A stretch of DNA of 64,000 nt from Valencia hispanica (lineage: Eukaryota; Chordata; Actinopteri; Cyprinodontiformes; Valenciidae). Below, one piece after another: positions 1-11,879 of the stretch (the first letter of the stretch is position 1; every line of letters starts with the position of its first letter). The translations under genes and the position numbers were made by a program. Under the pieces are notes generated by a model. The model saw nothing but the letters and a program-made list of their open reading frames with translations, ran no database searches and was not told the origin of the DNA. The stretch spans positions 30,126,461 to 30,190,460 of the forward strand of contig OY747713.1 of assembly GCA_963556495.2 (NCBI GenBank), in the 5' to 3' direction.

Positions 1-330
1 ACCTCAACGCGGGGCAGCTGACGGGAAAATAAACACGTCGATCTGCTTATAGGAGCAGAGACCTCCTGCTGGGACAACCTCCTGTGCTTCAGTGGTCTGA
101 TGTTTTTCAACCACCGCTGCTCCCTTCCGAGGCGCGTCTAAACATGGCGGCACATGGGGACTTTTTCAGGGGGAAGTGCGAGCTATTTTCTGTTTATTTT
201 GAATGTGAAAGAAGAACAGGAGATGAAACTATCAACACCAGACGATCTCTTTTTCTATTTGGAAAATTAAAAAGCCCCGAGAGAGCCCTGTATTGTCATG
301 AAGGAATTTAAAACTCAAGTATGTGTATGA
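1..330 (+). other. CpG-rich, promoter-like patch with a 55-codon ORF
   Basis: The first 160 bases are richer in G+C and CpG than the AT-rich sequence that follows. Positions 141-152 read AACATGGCGGCA, close to the YY1 consensus found just downstream of many vertebrate start sites. The ATG inside it (144) opens 55 codons, stopping at 309-311, with no domain I recognise. It could be the first exon or promoter of a gene lying mainly outside the window, or a decayed promoter. No splice donor was convincing, so no gene is called. Confidence 0.2.
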
Positions 331-481
331 TTTTAATGAACCCAAACCATAATAAATACATTTATAAAATGTTTTCTTAATTTATATCTGCAGATTTAAT
401 AAATGCATAATATAAGAATAAATATTTAAATAAATAATTAGAGTCTCAAATCTGTCCCATAATTTTATTTATATACAATAA

Positions 482-577
<96 letters not shown>
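482..577. repeat. (ATT)n microsatellite, about 32 units
   Basis: Uninterrupted ATT repeat of about 96 bases. The flanks (331-481 and 578-964) are AT-rich and hold nothing else I can identify. Confidence 0.97.
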
Positions 578-966
578 TCCTGTGCCATACAATGATTTTC
601 AAAGTAACACTATGAACGAGACCTTGCACCTGAACTGTAGACTTGTGTATTGCAGTATTAGACCCGCCCACTGACTTTGAAGGGTAAAGCTAACTGGGGT
701 GAAAAAATCTGAATGTGTTGCAAAGCAGGAATATAAAATTATTAAACAGACACTGTTATAATCATACATGCTTTTAAGATATAATCAGTAAATAATTTTA
801 TTAATTATTTTCCCATTTTATTTTGTACTTAAAAATTGCTTAAAGTTAAATATTTAAATAAATGCCATAAATGCTCAGTCTATGTATTTCCTTTTTTTAT
901 TTATACCATAGCCTATGTATTATTTCTTTAGCAAATAACTGTGTTGAATTTTTGGCCCTGAATGTA

Positions 967-2064
967 GGTCCATCTCAATACATTTGAATATGATCAACAG
1001 CTTAATTTATTACGGAAATTCAGTTAAAAAAGTGAAATATTTTACACAGTTTCATTAAAGTGATATATTATGAACATTTATTTCAGATTAATTTTAATGA
1101 TTGTGACTGACAGCTAAATAAAATACAAAATTCAGTTTATAAGACAATCAGAATAAGACCAAGAAAAGCAAACAGAATCTGCCATAAAGTAATGGCCTCC
1201 ACAATCATGGGAAGACTGTTGACTTGACAGTTGTCCAACAGAAAGTCATTGGCACCCTGCAAAAAGCGGTTAGCCCATAGGTTATTGCTAAACAAGCTGT
1301 TCTGTTTTCAAGCAAATTATTGAAAAGTTTAGTGGAAGAAAAAATGGCAACAGGGATAACAGCAGCCTTGACACAAGTGTGAAGCCAAGCCCATTCAAGA
1401 GATTGGGGGGGATTCACAAGGCATGAACTACAACAGGATTCAGAGCTTTAACAGCCTCCAAAAGTGTCCAGGACATGGCTGCAACTGTCACATTATTTGC
1501 ATTATGCCACGTGTGAACCAGAGATGCCGACAGAAGCATCTTACCTGAGCTAAAGAGGTAAACGGCCGAACTAGTGCTCAGACAGACAGTCTGTATTTGA
1601 AAGTACATTTTTAAATTAATTTTGAAATCAAGATAGCTGAATCTGGAGGATTGAAGAAGAATCCACGTTGTTTGATCATAGTCTAAAATGTAAGATTTGT
1701 GCAGATTTGCTGGTGTTGGCCCACTAGATTTTATCAGTTCAGTGCAGCTGTCAGAAGGAAGTTTTATAGCACTTCATGCTTCCCTCATGGTGACAAGCTT
1801 TATGGAGATAGGGATTGTATTTTCCAGCAGCACTTGGTGCGTGCCCACTTAAGTGTCTGCTTTAATTTGGCCATGGTACCAGTCTTCTTGATTATAGCAA
1901 AATGGCCTGCCTTAAACCCCATAAAGTATCCGGGGCGTATGGTCAAGATGAAGATGAGAGATCCGAGACCCAACAATGCAGACGAGCTAAAGGCCGCTAT
2001 TAAAGAAAGCCGTGCTTCCTTAACGTCTCAGCAGAACCACATTCTAATCACCTTTATGGATTAA
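967..2064 (+). mobile_element. Tc1/mariner transposon relic (family A)
   Basis: The left end follows a TA dinucleotide (965-966) and begins with the terminal-repeat sequence of a common teleost Tc1 family. The interior still resembles transposase codons: 1420-1600 matches the stretch before the first catalytic Asp, and 1900-2040 matches the C-terminal part (a peptide including NNADELKAAIKESRAS). Stops and indels break the frame throughout, and the Pro-Asp-Leu-Asn-Pro block near the catalytic region is altered. The right terminal repeat is not obvious, so the 3' end is probably truncated. It lies immediately upstream of the twist1 proximal promoter. Dead copy. Confidence 0.8.
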
Positions 2065-2347
2065 AAATAGGGGTGGGTGGGGGATTTTTTAATTCAAAGG
2101 AATTCCACTTATTTTGTTAGTTTTGTACAAAACTGAAAAAGAAGAAAGAAATGATCTCCACACAGCCAGTGTTTGCACACGATGCATGATTTAATAACCC
2201 TGCCCCACCACATCCTCCCACTTCTGTGTGAAGAAGGTTGCGTGTTTTAAGGAGTTTTCTAAGTCTCCTTCTCTCGGAGTATTATATTACACCCCTCCTC
2301 TCACAATCACAAGAGTCCTCCCCAAAATCCTCCTGCCCTCTCTTCGC
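2065..2347 (+). other. Unique sequence upstream of twist1 TATA box
   Basis: Non-repetitive sequence between the Tc1 relic and the TATA box, with pyrimidine-rich stretches near 2200-2345. It is the likely proximal promoter region of twist1. I see no individual site strong enough to name. Confidence 0.35.
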
Positions 2348-2353
2348 TATAAG
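2348..2353 (+). promoter_or_regulatory. twist1: TATA box of twist1
   Basis: TATAAG sits 183 bases upstream of the twist1 ATG, predicting transcription start near 2375-2385 and a 5' UTR of about 150 bases. It is embedded in a GC-richer segment. TWIST1 genes are generally TATA-containing. Confidence 0.6.
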
Positions 2354-2530
2354 AGGCTGGGGTCGTCCCAGCCTGGCAGATACCTCTCCCTCCTTGTGGC
2401 GCACCAGATTTCATAATTCAGATCTAAAGCCGTTGCAGGCCAAACGCGTTAACATAGCGGTGTGTTTTTTGGTATTTGTGACAGTTACTTGGGTCAGGGG
2501 TTTAAAACTGTACAACTGGCTAAGAAGACG

Positions 2531-3106
2531 ATGCGGGAAGACGACTCCACCCCGATGGACAGCGCTGGGAACAGCGAGGAGGAGAGCGACCGTCAGCTGC
2601 CACGGAGAGGGGCGAGAAAGCGGCGGGCAGCGCGCAGGAGCACAGACGAGGAGGAGGAGGAGGAGGAGGAGGGGGAGGAGGAGGAGGAGGAGGAGGGAGG
2701 CGTGGAGAGTCCCATCCGGGGCAAGAAAAAGTGCAGAAAGATCTGCGACGGCGGAGGAAGCGGCGGCAGCGAGGTCAGCAGCAGCAGCCCCGCGCGCTCC
2801 TTCGACGACCTGCAGACGCAGCGCGTGATGGCCAACATCCGCGAGCGGCAACGGACGCAGTCATTGAACGAAGCGTTCACGTCGTTACGTAAAATTATCC
2901 CCACCCTCCCGTCTGACAAGCTCAGCAAGATCCAGACGCTGAAGCTGGCGGCCCGTTACATCGACTTTCTGTGCCAAGTTCTGCAGAGTGACGAACTGGA
3001 CGCGCGAGGGACCAGTTGCAACTACGTGGCGCACGAGCGCTTGAGCTACGCCTTCTCAGTTTGGAGGATGGGGGGCGCGTGGTCCTTGTCCACCACTTCC
3101 CACTAA
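2531..3106 (+). CDS. twist1: Twist-family bHLH transcription factor (twist1 paralogue)
   Basis: This is a 191-residue single-exon protein, a nuclear E-box-binding regulator of mesoderm, neural crest and skull development that acts as homo- or heterodimers with E proteins. Residues 1-36 hold an acidic-then-basic N-terminus with an NLS-like RKRRAARR (29-36). Residues 40-55 are almost pure Glu, encoded by a GAG repeat at about 2648-2697. A second basic cluster is at 63-70. The bHLH covers about residues 97-150, with the basic motif [15 protein letters not shown] and loop [17 protein letters not shown]. The C-terminal WR (Twist) box is at about 165-191, ending [14 protein letters not shown]. The first in-frame ATG was chosen; it gives a typical family length. 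It differs from most Twist1 proteins at FLCQ (usually FLYQ) and WRMGG (usually WRMEG). Synteny with snx13 favours twist1 over twist2/3; 1a versus 1b is unresolved. Confidence 0.93.
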   Translation: MREDDSTPMDSAGNSEEESDRQLPRRGARKRRAARRSTDEEEEEEEEGEEEEEEEGGVESPIRGKKKCRKICDGGGSGGSEVSSSSPARSFDDLQTQRVMANIRERQRTQSLNEAFTSLRKIIPTLPSDKLSKIQTLKLAARYIDFLCQVLQSDELDARGTSCNYVAHERLSYAFSVWRMGGAWSLSTTSH

Positions 3107-3139
3107 CGGATCCTATGATGTCTGTGATGAGACATCAGG

Positions 3140-3921
3140 GTAAGCTGGGACACTTTGACATTCCATAATGCAGGGACACGATGTGTGCCAAGTGGAACCT
3201 GGTCTCATCCCCAGTCCAATGTCTGTATGAACATGTGTTGCATTTATTTCTAAGTGTGAGACATGGCCAACTGGCAGTGCCTAATCCCTACTTGGACAAC
3301 ACATGTTTGATATTATCTAACATTGAAAATCAATTCAAATAAATGTATTTTCGCTTGGAACAAAGGCTTTAGGCAGATATTGCTTACCAGATTTCACATA
3401 CTCTACATTCAAATATTACACAGCATCATCCACATAATATGCTATTATAATGCAAACAAACGTGCTTTCATATAAAAAACGATTTTAGAAATTCATCACT
3501 TGCCAGCTTTTATAGTTTAATAACATTTTTGGTCAGTTATTACACAACATTATCTGCATGACATGGACTATCAGTGCAAGTAAATGCATATTTATTTTCA
3601 AAAGAGGATTTAAGCATATGACTTTTACAATATTTTCAACACCCTAGACAGATAATAGACAGATAATACAAAGCTTTTCTTGGTCAGAAATACTAAACAT
3701 TATCACTGTAGCATTCCATATCAGTGCAAGCAGAAGTTTGTTTACCAACAATAAAATCTCTAGGCATACATCCCTCACTTGGGTTCATAGTTTAAAGATA
3801 GATTGTACATAAACTTTCTTTGGCCAAAAATCACAAGTTGTCATCCACGTAATATGTAAAGTCAATGTTTGGTTGCAGAAATTTGTTTTCTTATGCAAAA
3901 CGTTTTTGGTTTTTTTCACAG
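3140..3921 (+). other. twist1: Probable 3'-UTR intron of twist1
   Basis: A good donor (GG|GTAAGC, 3140) lies 33 bases after the stop codon. A pyrimidine-rich acceptor ends at 3921 (TTTTTTCACAG). Vertebrate TWIST1 genes have one intron in the 3' UTR, so this position fits. It is inferred from motifs only. Confidence 0.55.
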
Positions 3922-4290
3922 ACTGAAGAACCAGGGAATCAGGCCAAAGACAGCCAAGGCCCAGGATCAGTTGCTGTGCTTCAGGCCTTTGAGGAAAGCA
4001 GCCCTTTCACATTTCCCTTCACATGGATTGTAATGTTTGCAAGGGGAGCACTTAGGACTGCCAGGACGGATATGAAGAAAGAGAGAGACCACTGCGACTA
4101 TGAATGTTGTAAAAACAAAACAAGCCCCTGACGAACTGCTCTGTTTTGAAACATGAGAGAAAAAAAGCTCAGTTCCACATTCCCTGTGACCTTTTTTTCT
4201 TGGAAAATTCAGTATTTTGTATTTATTTTTTTATGCAGGTATGAAAATCCTTCATCCCCTTTTTCCAATAAAGCCTATTTATTTCCAGGA
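3922..4290 (+). other. twist1: Probable non-coding exon 2 and poly(A) signal of twist1
   Basis: Sequence after the predicted acceptor, with AATAAA at 4267-4272 that would end the message near 4290. A second AATAAA lies near 4350. There is no conserved coding sequence, as expected for TWIST1 exon 2. The exact end is uncertain. Confidence 0.45.
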
Positions 4291-4299
4291 TATCACAGA

Positions 4300-6740
4300 G
4301 TGTTGAATGGATAAACCATTTTTGTGCTGTAAATATTTGGTGATGTGTTGAATAAAGATAATAATATGCATCTTTCATCTCTTTCAGTTGTCTGTTAGTT
4401 CGTTCAAGCGTTCCTGATACTAGATCAACTGGATAATGACAGGGCTTTCGCTTCAAGCTCTTTTGCAATGGTTTTAAGGTCTATGTAAACATTATTTTCA
4501 TTGGTTGTTGATGAAACCCAAGGGAACTAAAGCAGAGTGGAGGGGGTAAAAGAAAACATCTCACACTGTTGGCCTATTCAGCAGTGATTTCTTGAGCTCA
4601 GGGATCTGGGAAAGCCATAATTATCTAGTGGTCTGTTTGAACATGGTGAATTCAGGACCGTGGAAGGCATACATGATATTCCCAGATGTCCTCTAAGCCA
4701 CAGGCCAACTTGGGGGAGGCCACTGCAGGTGCTTCAGCAGCTAGATCTTAAGGTTTTTGACAAATAAACAAGTTCTCGTTAAAAATGTAAATTGAAAAAA
4801 CCTTCGTAATTGCATATGTGAGCAATATCTACTGAAATACTAGAATTTAACCACATGCAAACATTAGATGTCAAAAAATAGAGTCTTTGAAAGACAGGTG
4901 GTAAAACACTTTAAAAATCATATAGATGCTTTATAAAACCTTTGAAGTACTTTTATCCTTTGCATAATGTTCAGACGTTTAGTTGAAAAAAAGGCTATAA
5001 ATTAAGACAGCACAAAATTGGCAAAAATGCAATGATTTCCCAAAAAGAAAAAATTGGCTTTGTTTAGAACACAAGAGCCTGCTCATGTAGCAAGCATATA
5101 GACCTGTAAAAGAAACCACACACACACACACACACACACACAAATATGTACTAAAATGGGGGAATGTCATTTACCTAGGCTTACAGCAAGAGTAAAAAAA
5201 CATAACTTATATTTGGGTTAGAATTTTACCAGTATACAGGCTTGAAGTCTTTGACTCTTTTCCTCAAAGAATCCTTCACATAAAAACTTCATGTAGGATT
5301 AGGCAAGAGGGCTACAGTAACGCTAATGTGAATGCTGTGTGAAAATCTACCTCTCTGCATGGTTGTTAGGAGATGATTATGGAAGCATTATTGTGTTTTT
5401 GTGCCACAGCTTGCGTGCAGAAGGTAAAGCCATCAGCTCTGACCCTGAAGCCCCCGCTGACCGATAGGGGGGAATCGATTCCCACCCTTAGATTACCGTA
5501 GCTGTGTTATCTTAAACTTGAGGCTGTTGCTCTGACACGGAGGAATGTCACCTCTAAGGCTTCCAAACACGCACACAAACACATGCAGGTTATAAACACA
5601 AAGAGGGAGATTTCTCACGCCTGTGAAATGGGGAAATACATTCCACACCGAGGAGAGACGGCAAAAAGAGGGGGTCCTGCAACCCAGCTCCTGCCTTCTT
5701 TGATGTTTGAAAGTAATGGGTTAACCGCTTGTTATCAGTGTGAAGGCATCTGGCTCTCCAGTTTTAAGTGTGCTATGATTTATAGACTCTTTGATGACTG
5801 ACACAAACTCACGCACACTCTCTCCCACTCATTAATCATTGCTTTATATCTCCTCACTTTTGGGTTTGCAGACCCTAAACTGATCCAAACCAAAGGTGCA
5901 GGCCTCTGTGCGGCTTATTGGCCGAAAGATGAATTACATGCTGGTTGTTAAAACACTCCAGCAGAAATTTACCTGTTTCTCTTTGCTTTTACCAGCACTG
6001 CTTCTCCCCTCTGTCTCTGTGAAGTCCCCCATTATGGGGCAAAAAGCCCTGGTTTACATTAACCCTCAACACCACAAAAAGACCAAGGGTGGAAGGAAGT
6101 CAGGCTAACACAGACAGGGGAAGAAACAGAGTTGATTTGGAAGTCTGGTTTCCATTAGAGCTAATTATCTGTGTTTCATCTAAACCTAAAGAGTTAGTGT
6201 GTGCATGCGTGAGCATGTTTATGTGTGTACTGCAGATACTTTTTTACTTATACTGCTAAAGTAAAGGTAATAATATATCAAACCAGGCTTTGGGGCACAT
6301 TGCTTAAAGTGCAACTCACCCCCAAATCAACTTTGTTTGCTTATATACTCTATAAATGAGTGAGTAATACTTCTGTCTACATGTCTGGTCATTACTTTTG
6401 GTATTTTAGTACATTTTAGTAAAAATATTAATTATCTACCAAAAACCATCTGTGGAGTGCCCTCTTCAGTTTAAAACTTTACGCTGCATTTGAATTTGAA
6501 TCCAGCAATGCTACCGGCTCAGCGTTTATGGCTGACATCAGCCATCCTGCTGTCCAGTCTCTGCCACACCTCCGTAGCCAATTGGAGTTGGAATAGCAAG
6601 GAAGTGTTGACGCCGCCCAGCCCACCCTCCGCCATCCCTCGGTCCCCCAGGCAACGCATCCTTTTGCTGCATTTTTCAAACCGGAAATGTAAGCGGAGTA
6701 AGACTCTGGAAGGGGGATGAGTGGCTCTTTTACTCTTTTA
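4300..6740. other. Non-coding interval with no gene seen
   Basis: I see no convincing exon or recognisable transposon here. It contains a (CA)13 run at 5117-5142 and mixed unique sequence, with GC-richer patches near 5400-5700 and 6490-6720. Short ORFs have no recognisable product. Confidence 0.5.
5117..5142. repeat. (CA)n microsatellite
   Basis: About 13 CA units. Confidence 0.95.
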
Positions 6741-6744
6741 TTAA

Positions 6745-7242
6745 AGAGGCTATATGCAACTTTTCCCCCAAAATAAACGTAGCAAAAGCCTTTTTATTTG
6801 ACCATATATGACTCAAACATCTCCTGATGAGCATACTGACACCTTGTCAGCTCACAGTGGGTGCACCTATAAGCCTGTATCCAATTTTTTCTATTTTCTG
6901 TCGGGTCGGATTTTCCCGCGCTGTCTGCGGATGTGACGTCAAGCGCGTTCATGTTAAATGTTTCAGATCACTTTGCCACCACCGCTAGTCAGCACTCGCA
7001 AGCAGTTCAATGGATTGTGCGAATACACAGAAGAGACCCAGAACAACTTTGACACCAACAGTAACTCCACATAAGACTAAAAAAGTTAAACCCCTGACAA
7101 GTGCCTGAAAAAGATCGAAGATTGAGAGTGACCGGCGGACGGGCGCACGCTGCGAGAGCGAGCAGGAAGGAAGAGCAGTTCAGTTTTTTTGCCACAGGTG
7201 TCAGTCACGAGTTTAAATTTCAGAAAATTGCATATAGACCCT
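6745..7242. mobile_element. Non-autonomous DNA transposon (MITE), TTAA target duplication
   Basis: A 498-bp element flanked by TTAA on both sides (6741-6744 and 7243-7246). The left end reads AGAGGCTATATGCAACTTTT and the right end, reverse-complemented, AGGGTCTATATGCAATTTTC, a 16-of-20 inverted repeat. There is no transposase ORF. TTAA duplication with AG-starting ends is compatible with a Kolobok- or piggyBac-type mobiliser; the superfamily is inferred. Confidence 0.85.
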
Positions 7243-7404
7243 TTAAAGTTAGTCCCATTTGAATGAATTGGTGAACTACGCTTGGAAGAGCACAGAATAT
7301 TTTTGCTTCAGAGCCAGACATTGGGATTGGTGATCATTTGCATTAAACTTTTAGAACAACCTTTTTGACATTCAATTGTTTCATGCAAAGTGACTAGGAA
7401 CATC

Positions 7405-7720
7405 GCCTTGCAAAAGTATACATACCCATGATAGCTCTGGAGGAGCCAGAGAGATCCGCAGCTCAGGTGGGACATGCAATCAGCAAATCTGGTGTTTACT
7501 GAGTGGCAAGAAAAAAGCCATAAAAAGTCAGGTTTAAAGATTGCCACAAACCGCAGAGGTACCACTGCAAACATGTGGAAGCAAGTTCTCCTGTCAGATG
7601 TGACCAAAACTGAACCTTTCAGCCTCCATGCAGACCACTATTTGTGGCAGAAAATTAACATTGCTCTTCACCCTGAAGAACAGTGAAAACAGTGGTGGAA
7701 GCGTTGTGCCGTGGTAACAA
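7405..7720 (+). mobile_element. Tc1/mariner relic (family B), internally deleted
   Basis: Begins with the family terminus GCCTTGCAAAAGTATACATA and jumps to transposase-like sequence. At 7474-7686 it still reads a degenerate peptide containing HKKSGLKIATN and ANMWKQVLLSD, matching the Tc1 segment around the second catalytic Asp. Frame remnants only. Confidence 0.75.
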
Positions 7721-8394
7721 TCCAAAATGCATTTGGATCCTTGAAACTAGGCTAAAAACCAAGAGTAAATTGGGAATCGACCCTTATTTTCCAATGCAGT
7801 GTCAATGCATATTCAAGACAATTTAAACCATGTGATTGTTGCATCTAACTAAAGAAAACAAAAACATAAACTATATTCATAGACCCATTCAGAGTGGATG
7901 AATGTAGAGTAAAAGTAAGAATTACTAATGGTCTGGGGTTGCAGTAGATTTTGTAGTGTTGTTGCAAAAGCATGACTGGCAGTGAGGAAAAAAACAACTT
8001 GGCCAGTGTAATTATTATTGAGAAAAACTCCCTTGAGGTTAGATAGTCATACCACCCAAGCGTGATAGTGGACTAAGAATCTAGGAGACATAACCATGGG
8101 TAAACATTTCTATAACTGTCAAAACAGCCAGGGTTGGAAATACTAAGACTACCCCTGGTTCTTTCTGTGAGGAAAAGTAGCATCCATGTTAAAGCACCTG
8201 GTTAGGTGGCGTATGGCAAGTGTGACCACCTCCAGACAAGGGCTTTTTTGCAGCTAGCTGCTCTGGTACGGGTGTGTTTTAACACAATGCCAAGATGGAA
8301 AAAACAATAGCAATGGTGGTAATAAAGCTACTGTCATCAGACAGGGCTTGTAAAACAATTTCTAATGAATTTGAACTCATTTCACAGTGAGAAC
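7721..8394. other. Unassigned sequence between two Tc1 relics
   Basis: No coding signal. Parts may be further decayed transposon sequence, since it is bracketed by two Tc1 families, but I cannot assign it. Confidence 0.3.
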
Positions 8395-8820
8395 GGTTAG
8401 TCATAAGTGGAAAACATTAAGGACCAATGTCAAGCTTCCGAGGAGTGAAACAAAATCAATACAAGGTGGTCATAAAGTTAATCATGAATCCCTCTGTTAA
8501 CCACAGAACTCTAGTCAAATGCAAGGCCATCTATCCAAGAACTAAAGCTTAGCCAGAGCAAGTCACCAAGACAAAGCAAGAGATCTACACCAGAATGACT
8601 GACTAAGGCTTTACATTGGCCCAGTCAAAGTCCAGATTTCAACCTGACTGAAACGCTGCGGTGGATATTCCCCCCAAAAGCTGTACAATCAGATAAAGTC
8701 AGAGAGTATTGTCTGCTTTAAGTTATTGCTGCTAAAGGTGCTTCTATAAGCTACTGAAACATGGGGTGTGTCTCAGTTTTCCCACAACTGCAAAAAAAAA
8801 TCATTTATAAACTTGTAAAA
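8395..8820 (+). mobile_element. Tc1/mariner relic (family C), 3' part
   Basis: 8398-8450 matches the segment of a common teleost Tc1 family that encodes the helix-turn-helix region. 8540-8760 matches its C-terminal transposase region (the sense of QSPDFNLTE at about 8620-8650, and the final stretch before the stop). The middle is deleted and frames are broken. Confidence 0.65.
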
Positions 8821-10625
8821 ATGCCTATCAACACATCTGTCAAATAAGCAGTGTTGGAGACTGATCTGAGAGCTGAAATGTGGTAATGATTCTTTCTTGA
8901 AACATTAATATCTTGCTATGACTTTGCTTTATCCGAGATAAAAAATTTTTTTTAAATATAGTATTTAAAAACAAATTAACCAGTTCATAACTTTTCTCTC
9001 AATGTAGCTTAACTTTTCTAATTTAGTTTCTGCACTCTATTTGCAATTAAATACACCAAATAATGGTCAGAATGAATAATGGGGCCATTGCTGACAGAGG
9101 AAGTGAGGGTAACTTCCCAGTTGGCCCAGCTGCCTATCAATCTGATGAGTAGTGGCTCGCTCACATCCCCTAAGGTCGGTGCCAACAGCACCGATCATTC
9201 TTGACCTGCGACCTTTCAAACCTCCCTTCTCCATAGAATGAAGTGACCCCCAGCTGGACCACGAGTCTTCATATTCACTCCCAGAATATTCACACTCAGT
9301 CTGCTAAAACTCAACAATCCACGAGCAGAGCATAAGGAGAGCAGACAGAACTGGCAAGGACGACGGAAAGGACTGGGCCAGTGAAGCAATGAGAAAAAGA
9401 AGAGAATTTAAGAATGATGGGAACAATCTCATAAGAATCCTTTGAGCTTCTCCTGCCCACGGCTGTTTATCTTGCAGATTGAGTTAAACAGAAGACCTTT
9501 ATGACTCTCCACATACCAGACAATATCGCAGCAGCCTCGCTTTACAAACATAAACATGGGGCACTCTATCAAAGACCAGCTCGGCTCAATCAAACACATG
9601 GGCTCTTTCTCCTAACTTAATTTACCACTACTCTCACAAAGTGCTTTTATTGAATTTAAGCTTTCTGAACGTTTCATTTTGGGACCTTTTAGGAGGTCTG
9701 TTGATTAAGGTTAAAGAGGTTTTGCTGTGTTTACCTTCTAAAACCACAGTGGCTTCTTATCACGGACAGATCTACAGACTATTGGTATGAAAAAGACCTC
9801 AGGTCACACAGAATGACATCTGAGAGAGGACATTGTTCGCCCCGACTTAGGCCTATAGATAGGATGAGGAATCTGTGGGGAAATTCATGTTTCCTCGTTG
9901 TGTGAATGGCATCGAAGATTCCTTAGAGGAGCCTTGATTTGTATGATACAGGCTCATACACACATAGGGTTGCATCATCCCGGGAATTATATAAGTTTTT
10001 TTTTTAACCTTTCTCTGTTGAAAGCAAGACGTAGTTTATTGGCGTTCCGGGGGCCCCTGTCATGAGTGAGTATGCACAAACACACACATCAGGGCGGAGT
10101 GAGGGACGTGTTGGCAGCAGAGCGACTCCAGCCTCGGTGTTGGTCCAAGGGGAGCTCAGCTGAAAGAGAAAATAGACATTAAAAATGTGCAGTCTTCCCC
10201 CTGGTGTTAACTGCGGGGTGGTCTCTCTCCTTTTCTGTCTCCACCTTCTTTACCTCTATCTCCTCACTCCCTTTCTCATTACTTTGAGGTGGTATTTCTA
10301 CCTCTCCCTTGATCCAGTGTTCCCATCTTAAATCAACCCCTTTCTCTATCCTCTCTCATTTCAGCACAAAATCGTCCTAGCTCATTTCCTTCTCTGCTTT
10401 AAACTCCTTTCTTTCCCATTAGATTTTCCAAAACGCTCTTCGTGTCTTCTACATGCCTTGTGTCGCTCTTTAAAAGTTTGTGCAAGCACACATAAAAGGG
10501 AGAAAACCACAGTGAGACAAAGAGAAAGATGTTGGGACTGTAAGAAAACAAAGTCTTGCTGATGCAGTGGTAATTGCCAGGCAGCCTTTTTCTAGCCAGT
10601 TGTGCTCTGAATCAGAGTGTGGGTG
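8821..10625. other. Unique non-coding interval; enhancer candidate
   Basis: No exon or known repeat is seen. Segments 9060-9300 and 9480-10160 have balanced composition and no low-complexity runs, unlike the surrounding AT-rich DNA. That is what conserved non-coding elements often look like. Conservation cannot be tested here. Confidence 0.3.
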
Positions 10626-10628
10626 TTT

Positions 10629-10704
<76 letters not shown>

Positions 10705-10707
10705 TTT
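10626..10707. repeat. (TTTC)n microsatellite
   Basis: About 20 TTTC units. It produces meaningless repetitive ORFs on both strands. Confidence 0.97.
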
Positions 10708-11409
10708 GACTTTGCAAAAAGTTTAGTAGTAAAACATGATATGTGCTTCTCTGGCTGGTGTTTTTCTGTCTGCGTGGCTCTCAAAAGGTGTTGGTTGTGT
10801 GATTTTATAGGGCCGGTGTTTGGTGTCATTTGAACGTTTTGCATGTTTTTTCAGCTCTTGTAAAATTGGCCTAAATGCCCCATAATTCTCTTCTCCCTCC
10901 GGGTGCCTGGTTAAGGTTAGTGCCAACTTCCCATGTTTCTCATACATACAAACATGCACACACTTGCACACATGCAAACAGTCATTTTAATCGTTTTTCT
11001 TGGCATTCTTTCAGGAAAAGTGTAAAGTAGCACTGCCTTGTAAAAAAAAAGAAAGGAAGGCAAAAGGTCCTGAGACCAAAAGTACACATAGTAAAAAAAG
11101 ATGCATGGTAGAAACAGGAAACTGTTTCCAAACCAAAGTTCAGACAGAGCCTGGCTTATGGACTTTTACTGATATCCAAGTAAATAGTCCTTTTGCTCTT
11201 TGATGCCGAGCACATATCCATTTTATGCAAGAAAAAGAGACACCCTGACAACATTTATCAACACTCCAAAAGTGCCTAGAATTTTTGACAGTTTGACACC
11301 TTACAACAGCGAAGTTGATTTTTTAAAATAAGGTTAGAGAATAACACAAAGTATTGCAGAACTATACAAAGAAAATAATATATTTTTCAATTGCTTGGGA
11401 AAACATATT

Positions 11410-11640
11410 TTGGCTGTCAGATGTCCTGGGTCAGTAATTTGCAACCCCCCCCCTTTTATGCAGTTACAGCTACTACACTTTTTGGGTATGTCTCCACCAG
11501 CTTATCTAGAGATGGAAAATTCTCTGCATTCTTCTTTGCAAAATAACAGCATAATCCTTTTCCAATGCTGGTCTGACTGTATATTTCATGGTCCTGCTGG
11601 ACGGTCAACTTGGGCTCTGCTCTACAAACTGCAAGTATAA
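11410..11640 (-). mobile_element. Tc1/mariner fragment (family B), antisense
   Basis: On the minus strand this corresponds to the N-terminal and leader region of the Tc1 family also seen at 7405, 38650 and 47085. The plus strand reads the typical antisense phrase around GGGTATGTCTCCACCAGCTT. A run of nine C at about 11446-11454 interrupts it. Confidence 0.65.
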
Positions 11641-11879
11641 CTCAAAATATTACAATGGTGTTTAAACGTTAAACATTTCAATTGATACATATATAGTTTT
11701 TTTTTACATGAAGTGAAATATTTCAAGCCTTTGTTTCTTGTAAATGTAATGATCATGAGTTGCTGATAATGAAAAACCAACATTATGTGTTTTAGAAAGT
11801 TAAAACATTGTGAAAAGTTATATACTGTAATTATAGAAAGTTGAGTGGAAGGAAAATGTGTATTTTATTTTTTTGAAAT

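Noticed and set aside
2462..2530. In-frame extension upstream of the twist1 ATG
   Set aside because: It has no ATG (the frame opens at a GTG) and the ATG at 2531 gives the normal Twist N-terminus.
2411..2928. Minus-strand frames over twist1
   Set aside because: They are antisense shadows produced by the GAG repeat and GC-rich coding sequence.
10470..10844. Long lysine/glutamate- or phenylalanine/leucine-rich frames on both strands
   Set aside because: They are readings of the TTTC microsatellite, with no exon signals.
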